Below, piece after piece: positions 11,870 to 23,852 of a DNA stretch of 64,000 nucleotides; the stretch's first letter is position 1; each line of letters starts with the position of its first letter. Origin of the DNA: Endomychus coccineus. Lineage: Eukaryota > Arthropoda > Insecta > Coleoptera > Endomychidae. Location of the stretch: contig OY294068.1 in assembly GCA_958510875.1 (NCBI GenBank), positions 153,734,388 through 153,798,387 on the forward strand, written 5' to 3'. The notes beneath the pieces are model-generated. The model was given only the letters and a program-made list of their open reading frames with translations. It ran no database searches and was not told where the DNA came from. A program made the position numbers and the translations under genes.

Positions 11870-12121
11870 CATAGTCAAAGTATACCAGGTCTGCCGGAGC
11901 CTCCCTCCTACTCTTTTTAAAATTTTAGTGCAATCTGATTGGACGTTTATTTCGTTTATTTAATGTCATTAATGTCATAGACGACGACATAATATGATGT
12001 TGTTACGTGCCGGCGACGAGCTGATGAGAGCAAGGCTGTGATTAGAGGAGCTGGGTGACGTCACCCAGCGCGAGAAACGATGGAAGGGAGGCTACGGCAG
12101 ACCTGGTATACTTTGACTATG
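11870..12121. mobile_element. 252-bp MITE with 37-bp TIRs and 9-bp TSD
   Basis: The ends catagtcaaagtatacc and ggtatactttgactatg are exact mirrors, and the TIR extends inward through aggtctgccg..agcctccct with few mismatches. The direct repeat ttaattatc stands immediately outside at 11861-11869 and 12122-12130. A 9-bp TSD points to a Mutator-like (MULE) parent; hAT and P give 8 bp. No coding capacity. Confidence 0.9.
12050..12069. promoter_or_regulatory. Perfect 20-bp palindrome containing TGACGTCA
   Basis: A perfect palindrome inside the MITE, centred on TGACGTCA (12056-12063), the consensus for CREB/ATF-type bZIP factors. It may simply be a subterminal structure of the MITE; regulatory activity is inference. 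Confidence 0.4.
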
Positions 12122-12448
12122 TTAATTATCTACATCTTGCATAAGGTGCATGTTCCCCTTCATAAGCATCTACATGTTGAAATTTTCTTTCAGCCCGCAA
12201 AATACGTTTTCCTGTGGAAAAAGACACTGCACTGGAACACTAGACGGAATAATTGAGTTGCATTTCTCGAATAGATTTACAAAAACTGGTTTAGCTAGGA
12301 AAGCAACATCTGTAAGCGAGGCTTTTGACTTCTCGTCGAGCCAGATTTTTACTAAATATGAGCTTTGTTTTTTAAGGTCTTAGACTTCTCTTTAGATTAA
12401 AACTGAGTGACAGTACTGAAAAAATCCGTACCTACCTCGTCATATTTG

Positions 12449-12664
12449 CTACTTCCTATCCTTTTCGTTGTCGTCGCGTTCTCGCTTCAGAGCATCTTCT
12501 ATTTTCGCTTCTATAACGTTTCCTAACTTTTGATACCTTGCTGCTGTCATATTTTCCAAGTCGCAAGAGCCGGAACTTGAAATGGAAGGCCGCATTGAGT
12601 AGCATACATCATTCTCCGTAGGGGTCCAAATATTTTTGATTTTTGAGGCATTGTAGTACATCAC
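12449..12664 (-). other. Unidentified open frame in long-repeat element
   Basis: A 71-codon frame with a charged C-terminus (ALKRERDDNEKDRK) and a Ser-rich centre. It is less A+T rich than its surroundings, which hints at former coding. I do not recognise a family. It could be a remnant exon of the element's own gene. Confidence 0.25.
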
Positions 12665-12714
12665 CCGATCAGCAAATCACTGCTCGAATTCAAATACCCG
12701 CAAAGTGCATTTTT

Positions 12715-12890
12715 TACAATTTTTGGAATTTTTTGTGAAATTTTCTGGAATTATTGGCATTTTTGTATAATTTTTGGTATTTCTGTGAAATTTTTTGATA
12801 TTTTTGAGTTTTTTTTGGCATTTCTGTGTAATTTTTGGCATTTTTGCCAAATTTCTGCCATTTTCGTGAAATTTGCTGTGAACTTTCGTA
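12715..12890. repeat. Degenerate short repeats of type ttggcatttttg/aatttttgg
   Basis: A run of imperfect units of about 20-30 bp alternating tggcatttttg, tgaaatttt and ggaatttttt. A similar cluster with ttggaattagttgg units lies at about 13950-14070, so the two clusters bracket the coding-like remnant at 13.25-13.53 kb. The ORFs called across it are repeat artefacts. Confidence 0.6.
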
Positions 12891-13248
12891 AGCATATAGT
12901 GGAATTTTTACCAAGATTTTACACCTTGATAGACGTGACCAACTGAATCAACGCTTAACAAACTATGAAGAGGGTGATTTAGGGTGGATGGTACATCAAA
13001 AGTTCTGGCGGTTTCAAAATTTGATCAAACAAATTCAATTGTTTTTGAGATATTGGCATTTTAAAATTGACATTTTGGACAATTCAGTTGAATTTAAACC
13101 TCATGAAAAAATTTCACAGATCTCATAAATGCAATAATGTGCAAGATAAAATTTTAAATATCAAAGTTGTTACTACTTTTTAGTAGATACGGCATCACCG
13201 CAGGGCTAGGAAGGCTTATTCCCTTATTATTTATCTCGATGAAGGTAA

Positions 13249-13533
13249 AATGAGAAAAAGACCGGAAACGTGAACAACATTCGAGAAGGTAATTTTCTTC
13301 TTGTTGATTTGATGGACGGAGAAAAAATTTATAAAATACCTTTATGGTTGTGTGGTAAAAAAACGAAGATGATGGTTTTGATGTTGAGGTGATGGCACTG
13401 AATTATAAAGAAATGACTAAAAATCGTTGGTACTCAATGAGAAAGATGTATCCTATAAAATTTGTCCAGGTTATAAGGGATACTAGAACCACCACCACAG
13501 GTAGTGCGAGTCGGACAATCAGTACGATATGTG
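13249..13533 (+). pseudogene. Unidentified coding remnant, frameshifted
   Basis: Two frames that join across one shift near 13372 give a coding-like sequence: IREGNFLLVDLMDGEKIYKI, then DDGFDVEVMALNYKEM and a piece ending MYPIKFVQVI before a stop at about 13531. It resembles a short C-terminal module (lead-in ..EGNFLLV, acidic DDGFDVEVMAL, then KFVQVI) that I have seen attached to insect transposon-associated proteins, but I cannot name the family. Position inside the inverted-repeat element suggests it was that element's cargo. Confidence 0.45.
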
Positions 13534-13949
13534 TTTGAGAGCAGAAGGTATTTATTGGTTGTTATTGTGTTATGTTCAGTTTATTGTGAAAGATGATTTA
13601 AACTAGTTGTATTGGTATATTTTTCAGTTTTCTTCATTTATGTTCAGTTTCATGTGAAAGATAGATCTAAACTTTGACGTTGTATTGGAATGAAGCTAAG
13701 TATCTATATTTTTCAGTTAAAAATAAATAAAATATTTCCAAAACCACATACTTATATTTTTTATTTTTGTTCAGTTTCAGTAAAATATGATTTCACTGTT
13801 TGTATTGAAATAAAATATTTTTGTGTTATTCTTTATTGTTTTAATGACTATGAAATTAAATATACGTTATAACATAAAAATTACAATAATTTTCATAAAA
13901 ATGCCTGAGCCACACATTTTGTATTTTCTACGTTTGGAATTTATACATT

Positions 13950-14070
13950 TCAGAATTTTCGTCGAATAATTTGGATTTTTTGGAATTAGTTGGCATTTTT
14001 GGAACTAGTTGTCATTTTTTGGAATTAGTTGAAATTTTTCGGCATTTTTTGTAATTTTTTGTACAAATTT
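13950..14070. repeat. Degenerate ttggaattagttgg short repeats
   Basis: Imperfect units of about 25 bp (ttggaattagttggcattttt) similar in style to the cluster at 12715-12890. Confidence 0.55.
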
Positions 14071-14732
14071 GGCCAGCGATTTCCCCCTCGACATCACCGG
14101 ACTGAGTAACGGACTTGAGTTTATGGAAGTTAATAAAATTTAAATTTAACTTAAATGTTCATAAATTGAACGATCAACGGATTACATTTTTCTGTCCAGC
14201 TTTGAACATAGATAGGTCAGGAAACATTGATACCTATCGATGCAGAATGTAGTGGAAGATACAAAATTGGCATTTCCCTTAAGAAAAATGAGTTCAAGTA
14301 CTTGATCTTCTCCAAACTTTTCTCCAAATCAGGGGGATTTTTGAATATTTTTCCCCGATACAGTGAAAGAAAGATCCATATTTTCTCATTCTGTACACGA
14401 AATATTGAATTATTTATTGATTTTAAGAGACCAAACTCGAAAATTTTCAACAACAAAAGTCTGATGAATATTTCGAAAATAGCTAGACTCAGGGAATGGG
14501 AGATTGATAGAGATGATCTCAAAAAACCATGAGGTACCTATAAACGCAAAAAAACATAGTTTCCCTTACTATATCTAACTTGATGCCACTTCCGGTATAA
14601 TCGAAAGTGTCGCCATTATGAATATATTTTTTGACTGAACGGCAAATAATTGATTATGGCTATGTACAAATTTTGAGAATAGTATCATCTTCATAACGCA
14701 AAAACGGGCGGCATGGACAGAACATCCTGTAC

Positions 14733-15317
14733 ATATTATATATAGGGTATAATTAAATATCATCAATAATCATTGTACTTCATACAGAGATTTACTAATG
14801 TTATTTGTTAGCCATCACTGTTACTGGTCATAAACCCAGCGGGCTGCTTAAACGAGTATTTATTGAAATGAAAGGAATGAAATGATGTTAAACCTTTACC
14901 AGATGAAGATAAAACATCGTTATTCAGTTTGTTTATAGGCACTTCATGTTCAATGTTCCTAATAATCCGATAAAAAAGATTTTTCAAATAATATTATTTT
15001 CGTTCTCTATTATTCATGTGTCGTTCATTTTAAAGTTATTAATTGTAAACATTTAAGTACCTAATAATGAAAAAATCATGTAAGTCTTAAAAATATGTTT
15101 CGTTCCATTTATAAGAAAATATTGAAATCTTGGACCTTTGTTAATCACTATTTACATTTTTACAGCTTCTACAGGTTAATGATGTGATAATGATCTGAAA
15201 TTAAATTATTTGATTCCAAATAAAAATCAGCATTTGCTACATTAAATTTTGATTCCTTATGTATTCTGATAAAGGCCAGTGAAATGATATGATAGCACCT
15301 ATTATTATTATCGTAAT
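14733..15317. other. A+T-rich intergenic DNA
   Basis: No gene, RNA or element recognised. Confidence 0.45.
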
Positions 15318-16138
15318 AGTCTAGGAGCTGAGGCGATATTGATGGTCTGAACATTAACCCGATGGCACTATGGTTTATCGTTAGAGGACGGTTCAATGAT
15401 CAATTCATCTCACAGACTGAATTTTCCCCGGCTGCTAGAACTCGAGATACAGCATTCGCATTTTTTTTTTGACCGGAGGTTAACCCTTTCCAAGTTGCGG
15501 TTACTTCAAAAGCATGCCATTCTTATACACTTCCACCATGTGCCATCATTTTTTATCGTGTTCGTTTATCAGGCCGACCAGTTAAAATTGAACCGAAAAT
15601 GGACTGCAAGTTAACCCCCCAAACCTGGTGAACAATGTTCATTGATGTTGACAATTGTTAACATACCCTATGCCATCAAAAGTTATCGGTAGTTATCGGT
15701 AGTTAACGAGTAATTGGCCATTATTTCGACCCGCAAGTTTTATCCACAAAATGAAAAAAAGAAACATTTTTGATCCAAATAATGGCCAATTACTCGGAAA
15801 TGGACCTATAACTTCTGATGGCATAGGGTATGTTAACAATTTGCAACACCAGTGAACATTTTCCGCCAGGTTTGGGGGGCTTAACTTGCAGTCCATTTTC
15901 GGTTCAATTTTAACTGGTCGGCCTGATAAACGAACACGATAAAAAATGATGGCACATGTTGGAAGTGTATAAGAATGGCATGCTTTTGAAGTAACCGCAA
16001 CTTGGAAAGGGTTAACCTCCAGTCAAAAAAAAATAATGCGGATGCTGTATCTCGAGATCTAGCAGCCGGGGAAAATTCGTTCTGTGAGATGAATTGGTCA
16101 TTGAGAACCGTCCTCTAACGATAAACCATAGTGCCATT
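15318..16138. mobile_element. Foldback element, family A, copy 2 (right end truncated)
   Basis: The left arm starts tagtctaggagctgaggcgat and parallels copy 1. The right arm, beginning near 15725, pairs with it but stops at ..ataaaccatagtgccat, about 45 bp short of the expected end. The centre contains a small duplication of agttatcggt near 15680-15705. Arms are about 400 bp. No coding capacity. Confidence 0.88.
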
Positions 16139-16654
16139 AATTCAATACTACACCGTAGCTTCTTCAAACAAATATAAGAAAATACTAACTTACAATAAAA
16201 GATCTAATTTAATATACAACTTGAGTCAGATCGAGCAGTGTATAGTAATTTAATACGTGCGAGGGAGAATTAACAAACATGAAGATGAATGGGCGTTCTC
16301 GAATACTTTCGTTCATTCCAAGCTGTTGTATGATAGGCATAAAATAATTATCAAGAAATCATGATGTAACTAGAATTGAAGTGAAGTAGGTGGTACTGTG
16401 ATATTATATCATTATTCATAGAACAGATTCATGAGATATTATAACTCTCAAATTAACGAATAACCTGTAATAACGCGTTACTGCTGTAAGTGGACAGTGG
16501 AGTTTATCTCTACACTGTCAGTGCATCACATATCCCACTATAATAGCACTTTTAGAACAATATAGTGCGTCTGGTTCGCTCTAGCACACAATAATCTCTC
16601 ATACACCGGTTGATCTAACTCACTATCTGACTTCACCATCCATTGGATCGATTC
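16139..16654. other. Intergenic DNA
   Basis: No gene or element recognised before the truncated mariner begins near 16655. Confidence 0.45.
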
Positions 16655-17571
16655 ACAAGTTGTTTACTGACTTTGGTTGTGGTAGTATGACCACAAAGGA
16701 AGCCGAACGTTCTGGTCGTCCAATTGAGGTTACAACGCCAGAAATCGCCTATAAAATCCATGGTATGGTATTGGACGATCGGCTAGTTAAAGTGCACGAA
16801 ATTGCTGAGGCTATGGTCAACTCAACCGAACGGGTACAGAACATCTTACATTAAGTTTTGAATATGAGAAAGCTATCTGTCAGATGGGTGCCGCATTTTC
16901 TCTCTGTTGACAACAAGCATGACCGTATGACAAGTTCAAAGGAGTGTTTGGCGATGTTCAAGCGCCATAACAAGGACTTTCACTCCGTTTCGTAATCGTA
17001 GACGAAACATGGATTCAGCACAACACACCAGAGACCAAAGAACAGTCGGAACAGTGGATTTGTCCTGGCGAATCAAAGCCGAAATTGGCCAAAGTGGGTT
17101 TAACGGCCAACAAAGTCATGGCGACAATTTCTTGGGATGCACACGGTATGGTCCATATCGATTACCTTGAAAAGGGCAAGACTGTCACCGGCGTATATTA
17201 TGCAGAGCTGTTGGATCTATTCGACGCCGATTGGAGCGAAAGTTCCAGTCTTTGGGAAAGAAAAAACTGCTGGTGGATACCAGGACAACGCACCGGCGCA
17301 CAGATCCGTAGTAACAATGTGAAAATTGCATGAATTGCGCTACGAATTGGTTCGACATTCACCATATTCTCCAGATTTGGTCCGCCGCGATTTTTAACTA
17401 TTTTCAAACTTGAACAAATGGCTCGGCGGAAAGAGATTTCGCTCCAACGATGAGGTCATCTCTGAAACAAAGGTCTATTTTGAAGGATTGCCAAAATCAT
17501 ATTATTTGGAAGGGATCGAAAAATTATAAGAACGTTGGATGAAGTGTATTGGGCTACATGGAGATTATGTT
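16655..17571 (+). pseudogene. mariner transposase relic (DD34D)
   Basis: Begins inside the N-terminal domain (FTDFGCGSMTTKEAERSGRP), so the extreme N-terminus is missing. It continues with DDRLVKVHEIAEAM..ERVQNILH, MRKLSVRWVPHFLSVD..HDRM and SSKECLAMF. After a frameshift near 16990 comes the first catalytic Asp (IVDETWIQHNTPETKEQ). KVMATISWDAHGMVHIDYLEKGKT follows, another frameshift near 17225, and QDNAPAHRSVV with the second Asp. The third Asp lies in SPYSPDL, followed by a KWLGGKRFRSNDEV tail and in-frame stops. The order and spacing are those of a canonical mariner. At least three frameshifts and several stops inactivate it. The 3' end near 17640-17662 (gacttttcaccttgtcctcgta) mirrors the left TIR of the deleted mariner at 36745. 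Confidence 0.93.
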
Positions 17572-17639
17572 TAGAAATAAAATAAGTTTCGACCAAATAA
17601 ATCATGTCTTGTTTCATTTTTCAGATTTCAGGTTTCAGA

Positions 17640-17662
17640 CTTTTCACCTTGTCCTCGTATGC
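17640..17662. repeat. mariner right terminal inverted repeat
   Basis: gacttttcaccttgtcctcg is the reverse complement of the left end found at 36746-36768 (cgaggacaaggtgaaaag). The two copies therefore belong to closely related mariners. No left TIR remains upstream of 16655. Confidence 0.75.
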
Positions 17663-19089
17663 TCAATAGGAATAGCAGAATTAAAAATGTCAAAGTGGAT
17701 GTTACTGTACGATCAGCATTCAACACTATCCCACACTTATAAGGAGTAGTGTAGTGTAGTAAATTATGTTGTGATATGAAAGAATTATTGCTTGATGAAG
17801 AAAGGACTGGATAAGCAGCCTTGGGAAGAACCAATGTCAACGATGACTTGTACAGTCTTATGTTACTTCATTCATCTGTGCCCGTATGTGCCAAGTATCT
17901 ACATTTGAAATTTAAAGTCCTATTACATCCCCTCATGAGGCGTGGGTCGTATAGAGGGTGGCTTGTGATGTATGAATTGAAAACTAACTGCATTTCTTCG
18001 TAGGGGCACGTCGAGTAGGGAACATTCTGACCCTTCAAATGACTGTCACGTGATATCAACAAGAGAGGGGAAATGCGTTATAGCAACAGCTAAATCACCT
18101 ACACTACAAGATTTCAAACGCAATGTATGGCATTGCTATGCATTGGTAGGCATTTGCGTGGTATAAAATAATAGTGACTCATTATTACCTTCACGTCTTT
18201 GAGTGTCGCTTTGATTTTTATGGACGCTTTATTATATTGTGTAGAGTAGATTTTAAGTCTTATTTCAGAACCATAATAACTTCCGGTGAAGTGTTTGTAA
18301 ACAGTGGCAAATGTTGATGTTAAAACTTTATAATCGATCAGTATGAGTTTATGGTAAGTGCATGTTATAGTTCTGAATGTATTTATTTACATTTTATCAC
18401 AATATTCCCCAATTTTAATCCAATCTTCTGACAATAAATTAATAATAGATTACAATTAGTTAAACAAAAGGTTATAATATTTTGTTAACTATTCATATTG
18501 AAAGTACATTATATTTGTATTATACGGGAATTCCTATATTTGAATCTAATATTCGAACAGAAAAATTCGATGATAACCTTAACCTTCATGACCGTTTGAC
18601 ATTTTAATGCGATAAACAGTTTTCGATATTTTAAGACATCGATAAAATCAGTTTATATTCTCTTAGTTGTATTCTCGTCAATTTAAAGCCTAATAAAATA
18701 AGACATTTCTTTGCAAAGAATGGTATAAATTCAGATAGAATCTGTCACAATTAAGTTCCTATTAAATAATAAATGAACACTATAAACGACGAGGCGGAAA
18801 TTTAAATAGTTTTCTTAGATACTGACTTCCAACTAAACGTCAAGTATAACAGTTTCTAGTCAATAAATTGGTGTCTTATTTGGATGAAAATTCACCGAAG
18901 CAATTTTTTTCTTATATCAACTTTTTGAACCTATGAATTAAATGCATCTTACATAATCGAGAGGTGATTCATGAAAGACGAATCGTATTTTGAATATCTT
19001 CAAAATTGATGTGCAAGGGCTTAGCCAATACCTATACAATGCATTGCAGTAGATTGCATAATATTTCTTTCTTTGAGTAGAACCGGCAA
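17663..19089. other. Intergenic DNA without recognised genes
   Basis: Short ORFs at 17628-18062 on both strands overlap one another and show no motif. Nothing else recognised up to the satellite. Confidence 0.45.
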
Positions 19090-20620
19090 TTAGCTAATAA
19101 CTGATTTGAAATTTTATTTTTGGATGCAATAACATTAACGGAACACATAATAGAACATATATTATCTCCAACCAGCAATTATCAGTTAGTAGGTAATATG
19201 CATGTTTATTTGTGGATGCAATAATATGAATTGAACACATAAAAGAATATGATCATATCTAACCGGCAGTTATAGGTTGATAGGTTATTTTTTAGTTTAT
19301 TTTTGGATGCAATAACATTAACTGAACACATAAAAGAAGATGTTTTATCTCTGGCCGGTAGTTACAGGATAGTAGATTGTTTGTAACATTATTTGGGGAT
19401 CCAATAACATTAACTAAACACATGAAAGAAGATATATTATCAATAACCGTCAGTTATATGCTAGTAGCTAATTTGTAAGTTTATTTTTGGATGTAATTAA
19501 AGCAACACATAAGTGAACATATATCATCTCTAACCAGCAATTAAAAGTAAGTAGGTAATTTGCACGTTTCTTTTGGATGCAAGAACATTAACTGAACATA
19601 TAAAATAACATGTATCATATTTAACCGGTAGTTATAGGTTAATATGTTATTTTTAAGCTTATTTTTGTATGCAATAACATCAAGTGAACACATGAAAGAA
19701 CATGTATTATCAATAGCCGGCAGTTATAGGTGAATAGCTAATTTGTAAGTTTATCTTTGGATACAATAACTAACGGAACACATAACAGAACATGAATTAT
19801 CCCTAACCGGCAGTTATGGATTAATAGGTTATTTATAACATTATTTGGGGATGCAATAACATTAACTAAACACATGGAAGAACATGTATTATCATTAACC
19901 GGCAGTTATAGGTTGGTAGCTAATTTTGAAGTTTATTTTTGGATGCAATAACATTAACGCAACACGTAAATGAACAAATATTAACCAGAAATTAAAAGTT
20001 AGTAGGTAATTTGCACGTTTCTTTTGGATGCGAGAACATTAACTGAACACATAAGTGAACTTCTATTATGTCTAACCGGCAGTTACCGGACAGTAGGTTA
20101 TTTGTGATTTAATTTTTGGATGCAATAACATTAACTGAACACATAAAAGAACATGCATCATATCTATCCGGCAGTTATAAGTTAATAGGTTATTTTAAAG
20201 TTTATTTTTGGATGCAATAACATTAACTGAACACATAAAAGGACATGTATTATATCTAGCCGGCAATTATAGGTTAGTAAGGTATTTGCAAGTTTATTTT
20301 GTATGCAATAACATTAACTGAACTTGTTATTTATAACTGTATTTGGGGATGAAAAAACATTAACTGAACACATAACAGAACATATATTATCTCCAACTGG
20401 CAATTATAGGTTAGTAGGTAATTTGTATTATTTTTGGATGCAGTAACATTTACTGAACACATAAGAATGTATCCTCTCCAATGGGAAATTCTCGGTTAGA
20501 ACTTGATTTATAAGTTTATTTGTTGATGCAATAACATTAACTGATCACATAAGAAAACAAACATTATCTTCCAACCGGCAATAATAGGTTAATAGGTAAT
20601 TTGTACGATTACTTTAGGTC
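19090..20620. repeat. Satellite array, about 92-bp unit, roughly 16 copies
   Basis: The marker ttttggatgcaataacatta recurs at 19122, 19214, 19305, 19397, 19489, 19575, 19667, 19759, 19849, 19941, 20026, 20118, 20210 and 20301, then irregularly at 20347, 20436 and 20524. The usual spacing is 90-92 bp, with units of 85-86 bp explained by small deletions and one unit cut to 46 bp. Each unit also contains gaacacataa and taaccggcagttataggtt. Units differ from each other at many sites, so the array is old. Inverted relatives occur at 37795-38120. Confidence 0.95.
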
Positions 20621-21580
20621 TGTATAAATTTTAGAACAAGAAAACTTCCGTTTTAAAGTGTTATATATATTTTAAAGTGTATATTTCGAAAATTAGAAGC
20701 GGGCGGAACTGTATCTATTCAGGTTAAATGTTTTTTGGGATTTCTTGTGATGCGCCCGAACAAAACTATACTGCCTTGTGGAATACGCTGGATGAGGAAG
20801 AATGCTTGTTTGTTTTCTATACGAATTTAGTTTTATTTCGAACTTGATAATATTATGTACATTTGACCTTCAAAACAAGAGGAAATTCTTTATCTACATG
20901 AGTTCTTGAATCAATATACATGGGATGATCGACATTCAAGAATTCTGAAAAGATGTATGGTCTTTCATTTTTGAACGAGTTGAGGGCCGCGAAGCGTTAG
21001 CTGTTTCTGCGAGCGTAGTACATATTATGACTTACTATCTGGAATAAAATAATTTGGGGTGAAAATATCCTTCAATTTTGTAGTCTGGCCAACGCCGCCT
21101 ATATTAACTAGAACTTATTAATAGTGAATAAATGTTTATTTTATAATTTAAATGCAAATATCCGAACTGAAGTCTTCTGAGACGCCAGTGAACTCGCGAA
21201 TATTTGCCAAATTTCCAATAGCGAGAAAACTGATTTTTAGCTAATCTTCTGCAAATTTATTGAGAGGGTGAAACCTATATCTCAAGTATATCAAATAGCG
21301 AGAAGAGGAATATACTGAAATGTTCTTAGTTCAACGGGGATCAAAATGTAGCCCCTGGTCAACGGTTAATTCAATAAGATCTAGACGTATCGTTACCAAA
21401 TTTTCATTCATTTCTTTATTTAGCAATATACCACCCCTCCCACTCTCACTCAAAATATATTAATTTCGAACCTAATAAAATTTTTGACACAAACAATCAG
21501 CTCCGAATGATTTCTGATTTCTTATCGGGTAAATATTTGTGTACAAGCAATTCTTGCTGATCAACCAGGATTCTGCAGTT
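20621..21580. other. Intergenic DNA
   Basis: No ORF with a recognisable motif. The G+C-rich patch near 20980-21010 (gagggccgcgaagcg) stands out from its surroundings but was not assigned. Confidence 0.4.
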
Positions 21581-21989
21581 TATAGTCTAGGAGCTGGAGC
21601 GATATGGCAGGACTGGGTGACAACATGATGTCACTATGGTTTATTGTTAGAGGACGGTTCCATGATCAATTCATCTCACAGGCCGAATCTTCTATCCTAA
21701 GTCGTTTCCGCAAATTTTCATTTTTTTTGATTGCGTGGTAACACTTTTGAAGTTGTTGTTAGTTGAAAAGCATGTTATTCATATACTATTCCACCATATG
21801 CCATAATTCTTTATCGAGGCTATTTTTTTTTGGATGGCCAGGTTAAATGAAAGCGGAAATGGATTGCGTGACAACGCTTCCAGACATGGGGGGAAATGTT
21901 TATTGGTACTGCCAATTGTCGAAATACGACATGTCATCAAAAGTTATTTTTTTATTTCCCCGCAATGATTGAAATGAATATTATTATAC

Positions 21990-22938
21990 AAAAATTATCT
22001 TGGTCAAGGGTGGTTGTGGAATCTAAAACGTGTGTCTTACTTTACGTTCGAAATAATTATGTCATAATTAATTTGAAGTTTCTAAAAGTGCAAAATTTCG
22101 CAATTTTATACGAATATTGTAACACTCAGAAGTCTTTAGCGCTTTGGACTCCGGGATTTTCACGTGGCCTATCGAAATTAGAAGGTTCGAATTATCTAAA
22201 AACATAATTGCATGAACGCCAAACGTCCTATGTAATTAGCTACGAACAAAATCATTTTGACATATGCCTCGAGGAGCTCGCTGCGCGTAAGTTGGAATTT
22301 ATACATTTTACCTTGGTCTTGTTAATTTGGGGCCGTTTCTTGCCTTGTGTGACCGGCGCCAGTTGTAATAAAGTGTTTTTGGCTATGGGCCGCTAGCTTT
22401 TACCCGCTTCATGTATATTTTAGTAGCGAGAAAATTCCTTTTGGTACGTCGCACGTTAGACGCGTGTAGCTGAGATTTGAGAATAGCTCAACCTGTTGTT
22501 AATTAAATTTTTTTATTTAATGGACATTTATCGAAAAAAGAAGGGCCGTCGGGCACGGTCCGATACTAAATCTAACTACATGGAGCGAAAACGGCACGCG
22601 AAAAGTCGTCGTAAAGCCGTATTATGTACAACCAGTTTGTACTTTTCTAACTCGCGTGCTACGGGCTTCTCACGTGAACGTCATTCGATTTACGGAAAAT
22701 TAACTATTTCAAAACACTTTTTGATCCGGATTGTGGCTATCACGACCTCTGAAAAGGTTCAAGGTTCACATAATTATTTCATAATTTGTAGTTCATTATT
22801 GTTTTAGAACTGAAGTAAATAGGTATGAAATTTGTAGGTTATTGATGATGTCAGTGTGACAGTGACATAATTATTTCAAACGTAAAGTAAGACACACGTT
22901 TTAGATTTCACAACCACCCTTGACCAAGCTAATTTTTG
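21990..22938. mobile_element. Inserted TIR element with about 75-bp inverted repeats
   Basis: Left aaaaattatcttggtcaagg continues through gtggttgtggaatctaaaacgtgtgtcttactttacg to ataattatgtcat. The mirror runs from atgacataattattt (about 22864) to the outer ccttgaccaagctaattttt (22938). Inside is a 103-codon frame (22496-22807) with an Arg/Lys-rich start (RKKKGRRARSD) and no recognised domain. Superfamily unknown; no clear TSD. Confidence 0.78.
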
Positions 22939-23010
22939 ATATCCCGGTATATATATAAGTATACATTTGCACCTAAAATATCCCGAAATATCATTACGCC
23001 GCGATAAGTT

Positions 23011-23342
23011 ATGATTACTTAAAAAACTTAAACCAAAACTAACTTAAAACTTAAAAGCATATTTATTCTCCTTAATCCCAAAATCAACTAACTCTTACGT
23101 ATTTATCTATTCATATTAATATGTTACGACTACCGTCGTTCTTACATCCCTCGTGCCTTGTGTTGATTTCCCTGCTCTCGATCTTTGCCGGGACAACCTC
23201 TTATCCTTTGTTTACATTACTGCGACAGTCGCCTATCCTGACTCGATTTCGTCCTCGAAATTTTTAGTTGATGTTGGGATTCAGGAGAATAAATATGCTT
23301 TTAAGTTCTTAGTTAGTTTTGATTTTGAAGTTAAGTAATCAT
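23011..23342. mobile_element. 332-bp MITE with about 75-bp TIRs
   Basis: Left atgattactta continues with aacttaaaagcatatttattctcc..aatccca, which is mirrored at 23268-23342 (tgggattcaggagaataaatatgctttt ... taagtaatcat). The core is G+C richer, with no recognised gene. No TSD determined. Confidence 0.78.
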
Positions 23343-23852
23343 ATTCGGACCACACCTGACATAGACAAATAGTTTGAGAAATTGTACAATTATTGAGCCT
23401 CCAAAAGAGCTTTCAACGAAATTCCTGTTTGTTTTTGGGGGTCGTTTTTGGGATTGTTGGAAGCAAAATGGCACTCCTGTGTAATATTTTTTGACCTCAA
23501 ATGGAGGTATTTGACACGGTGCCATCATGTTGTATCGTAATACGCCCGTTTTGGCAATAAAATGGTGAGCAGGTCCATTTTCTGGCCAATTACTCGGAAA
23601 CGCCCCGGGAACTTTTGATGGCATGTCGTATTTCCACAATTGGCAATATCAATAAGCATTTTTCACCATGTCTGGAAGCGTTGTCACGCAATCCATTTTT
23701 GCTCCCATTTAACCTGGCCAACCTAAAAAAATGCCCTCGATACGAAATGATGGCATATGTGGAAGACAACCACATGTTCAAAAGTGTTATCACGCAATCA
23801 AAAAATCGAAAATTTGCGGATGCTGTATCTCGAAAACGCCTTAAAGCCGGCT

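Larger units (their letters stand above)
11110..14732. mobile_element. Diverged element with long (about 600-700 bp) imperfect inverted repeats
   Basis: The left arm (about 11110-11816) matches the reverse complement of about 14092-14732 in patches. These include ataccggaagtg versus gtaccggaagttg, the aatattcatcagactttt region, gtatcaatgttt, tatgttcaaa(c/g)ctgg and the inner ...cgttactcagt..ggtgatgt. The right outer edge reads aacatcctgtac, like the acaggatgtt ends of the mariner-type element next door; the left edge has drifted. Between the arms lie a 252-bp MITE, T/A-rich repeats and two coding-like remnants. Exact boundaries are uncertain. The ORF pair on opposite strands at 14217-14532 is part of the right arm. 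Confidence 0.6.

Noticed and set aside
12677..12914. Lys/Asn-rich ORFs on the minus strand
   Set aside because: Produced by short T/A-rich repeats.
14217..14532. Two overlapping 101-codon frames on opposite strands
   Set aside because: They fall inside the inverted arm of the 11.1-14.7 kb element and have no motif; likely incidental.
19090..20620. Regularly spaced repeats resembling a CRISPR array
   Set aside because: The whole 92-bp unit is repeated, with no unique spacers, in a eukaryotic transposon-rich context; it is a satellite.
22496..22807. Arg/Lys-rich 103-codon frame inside a nested TIR element, possibly a DNA-binding protein
   Set aside because: Basic composition alone is not evidence of a domain; kept only as a remark in that element's entry.
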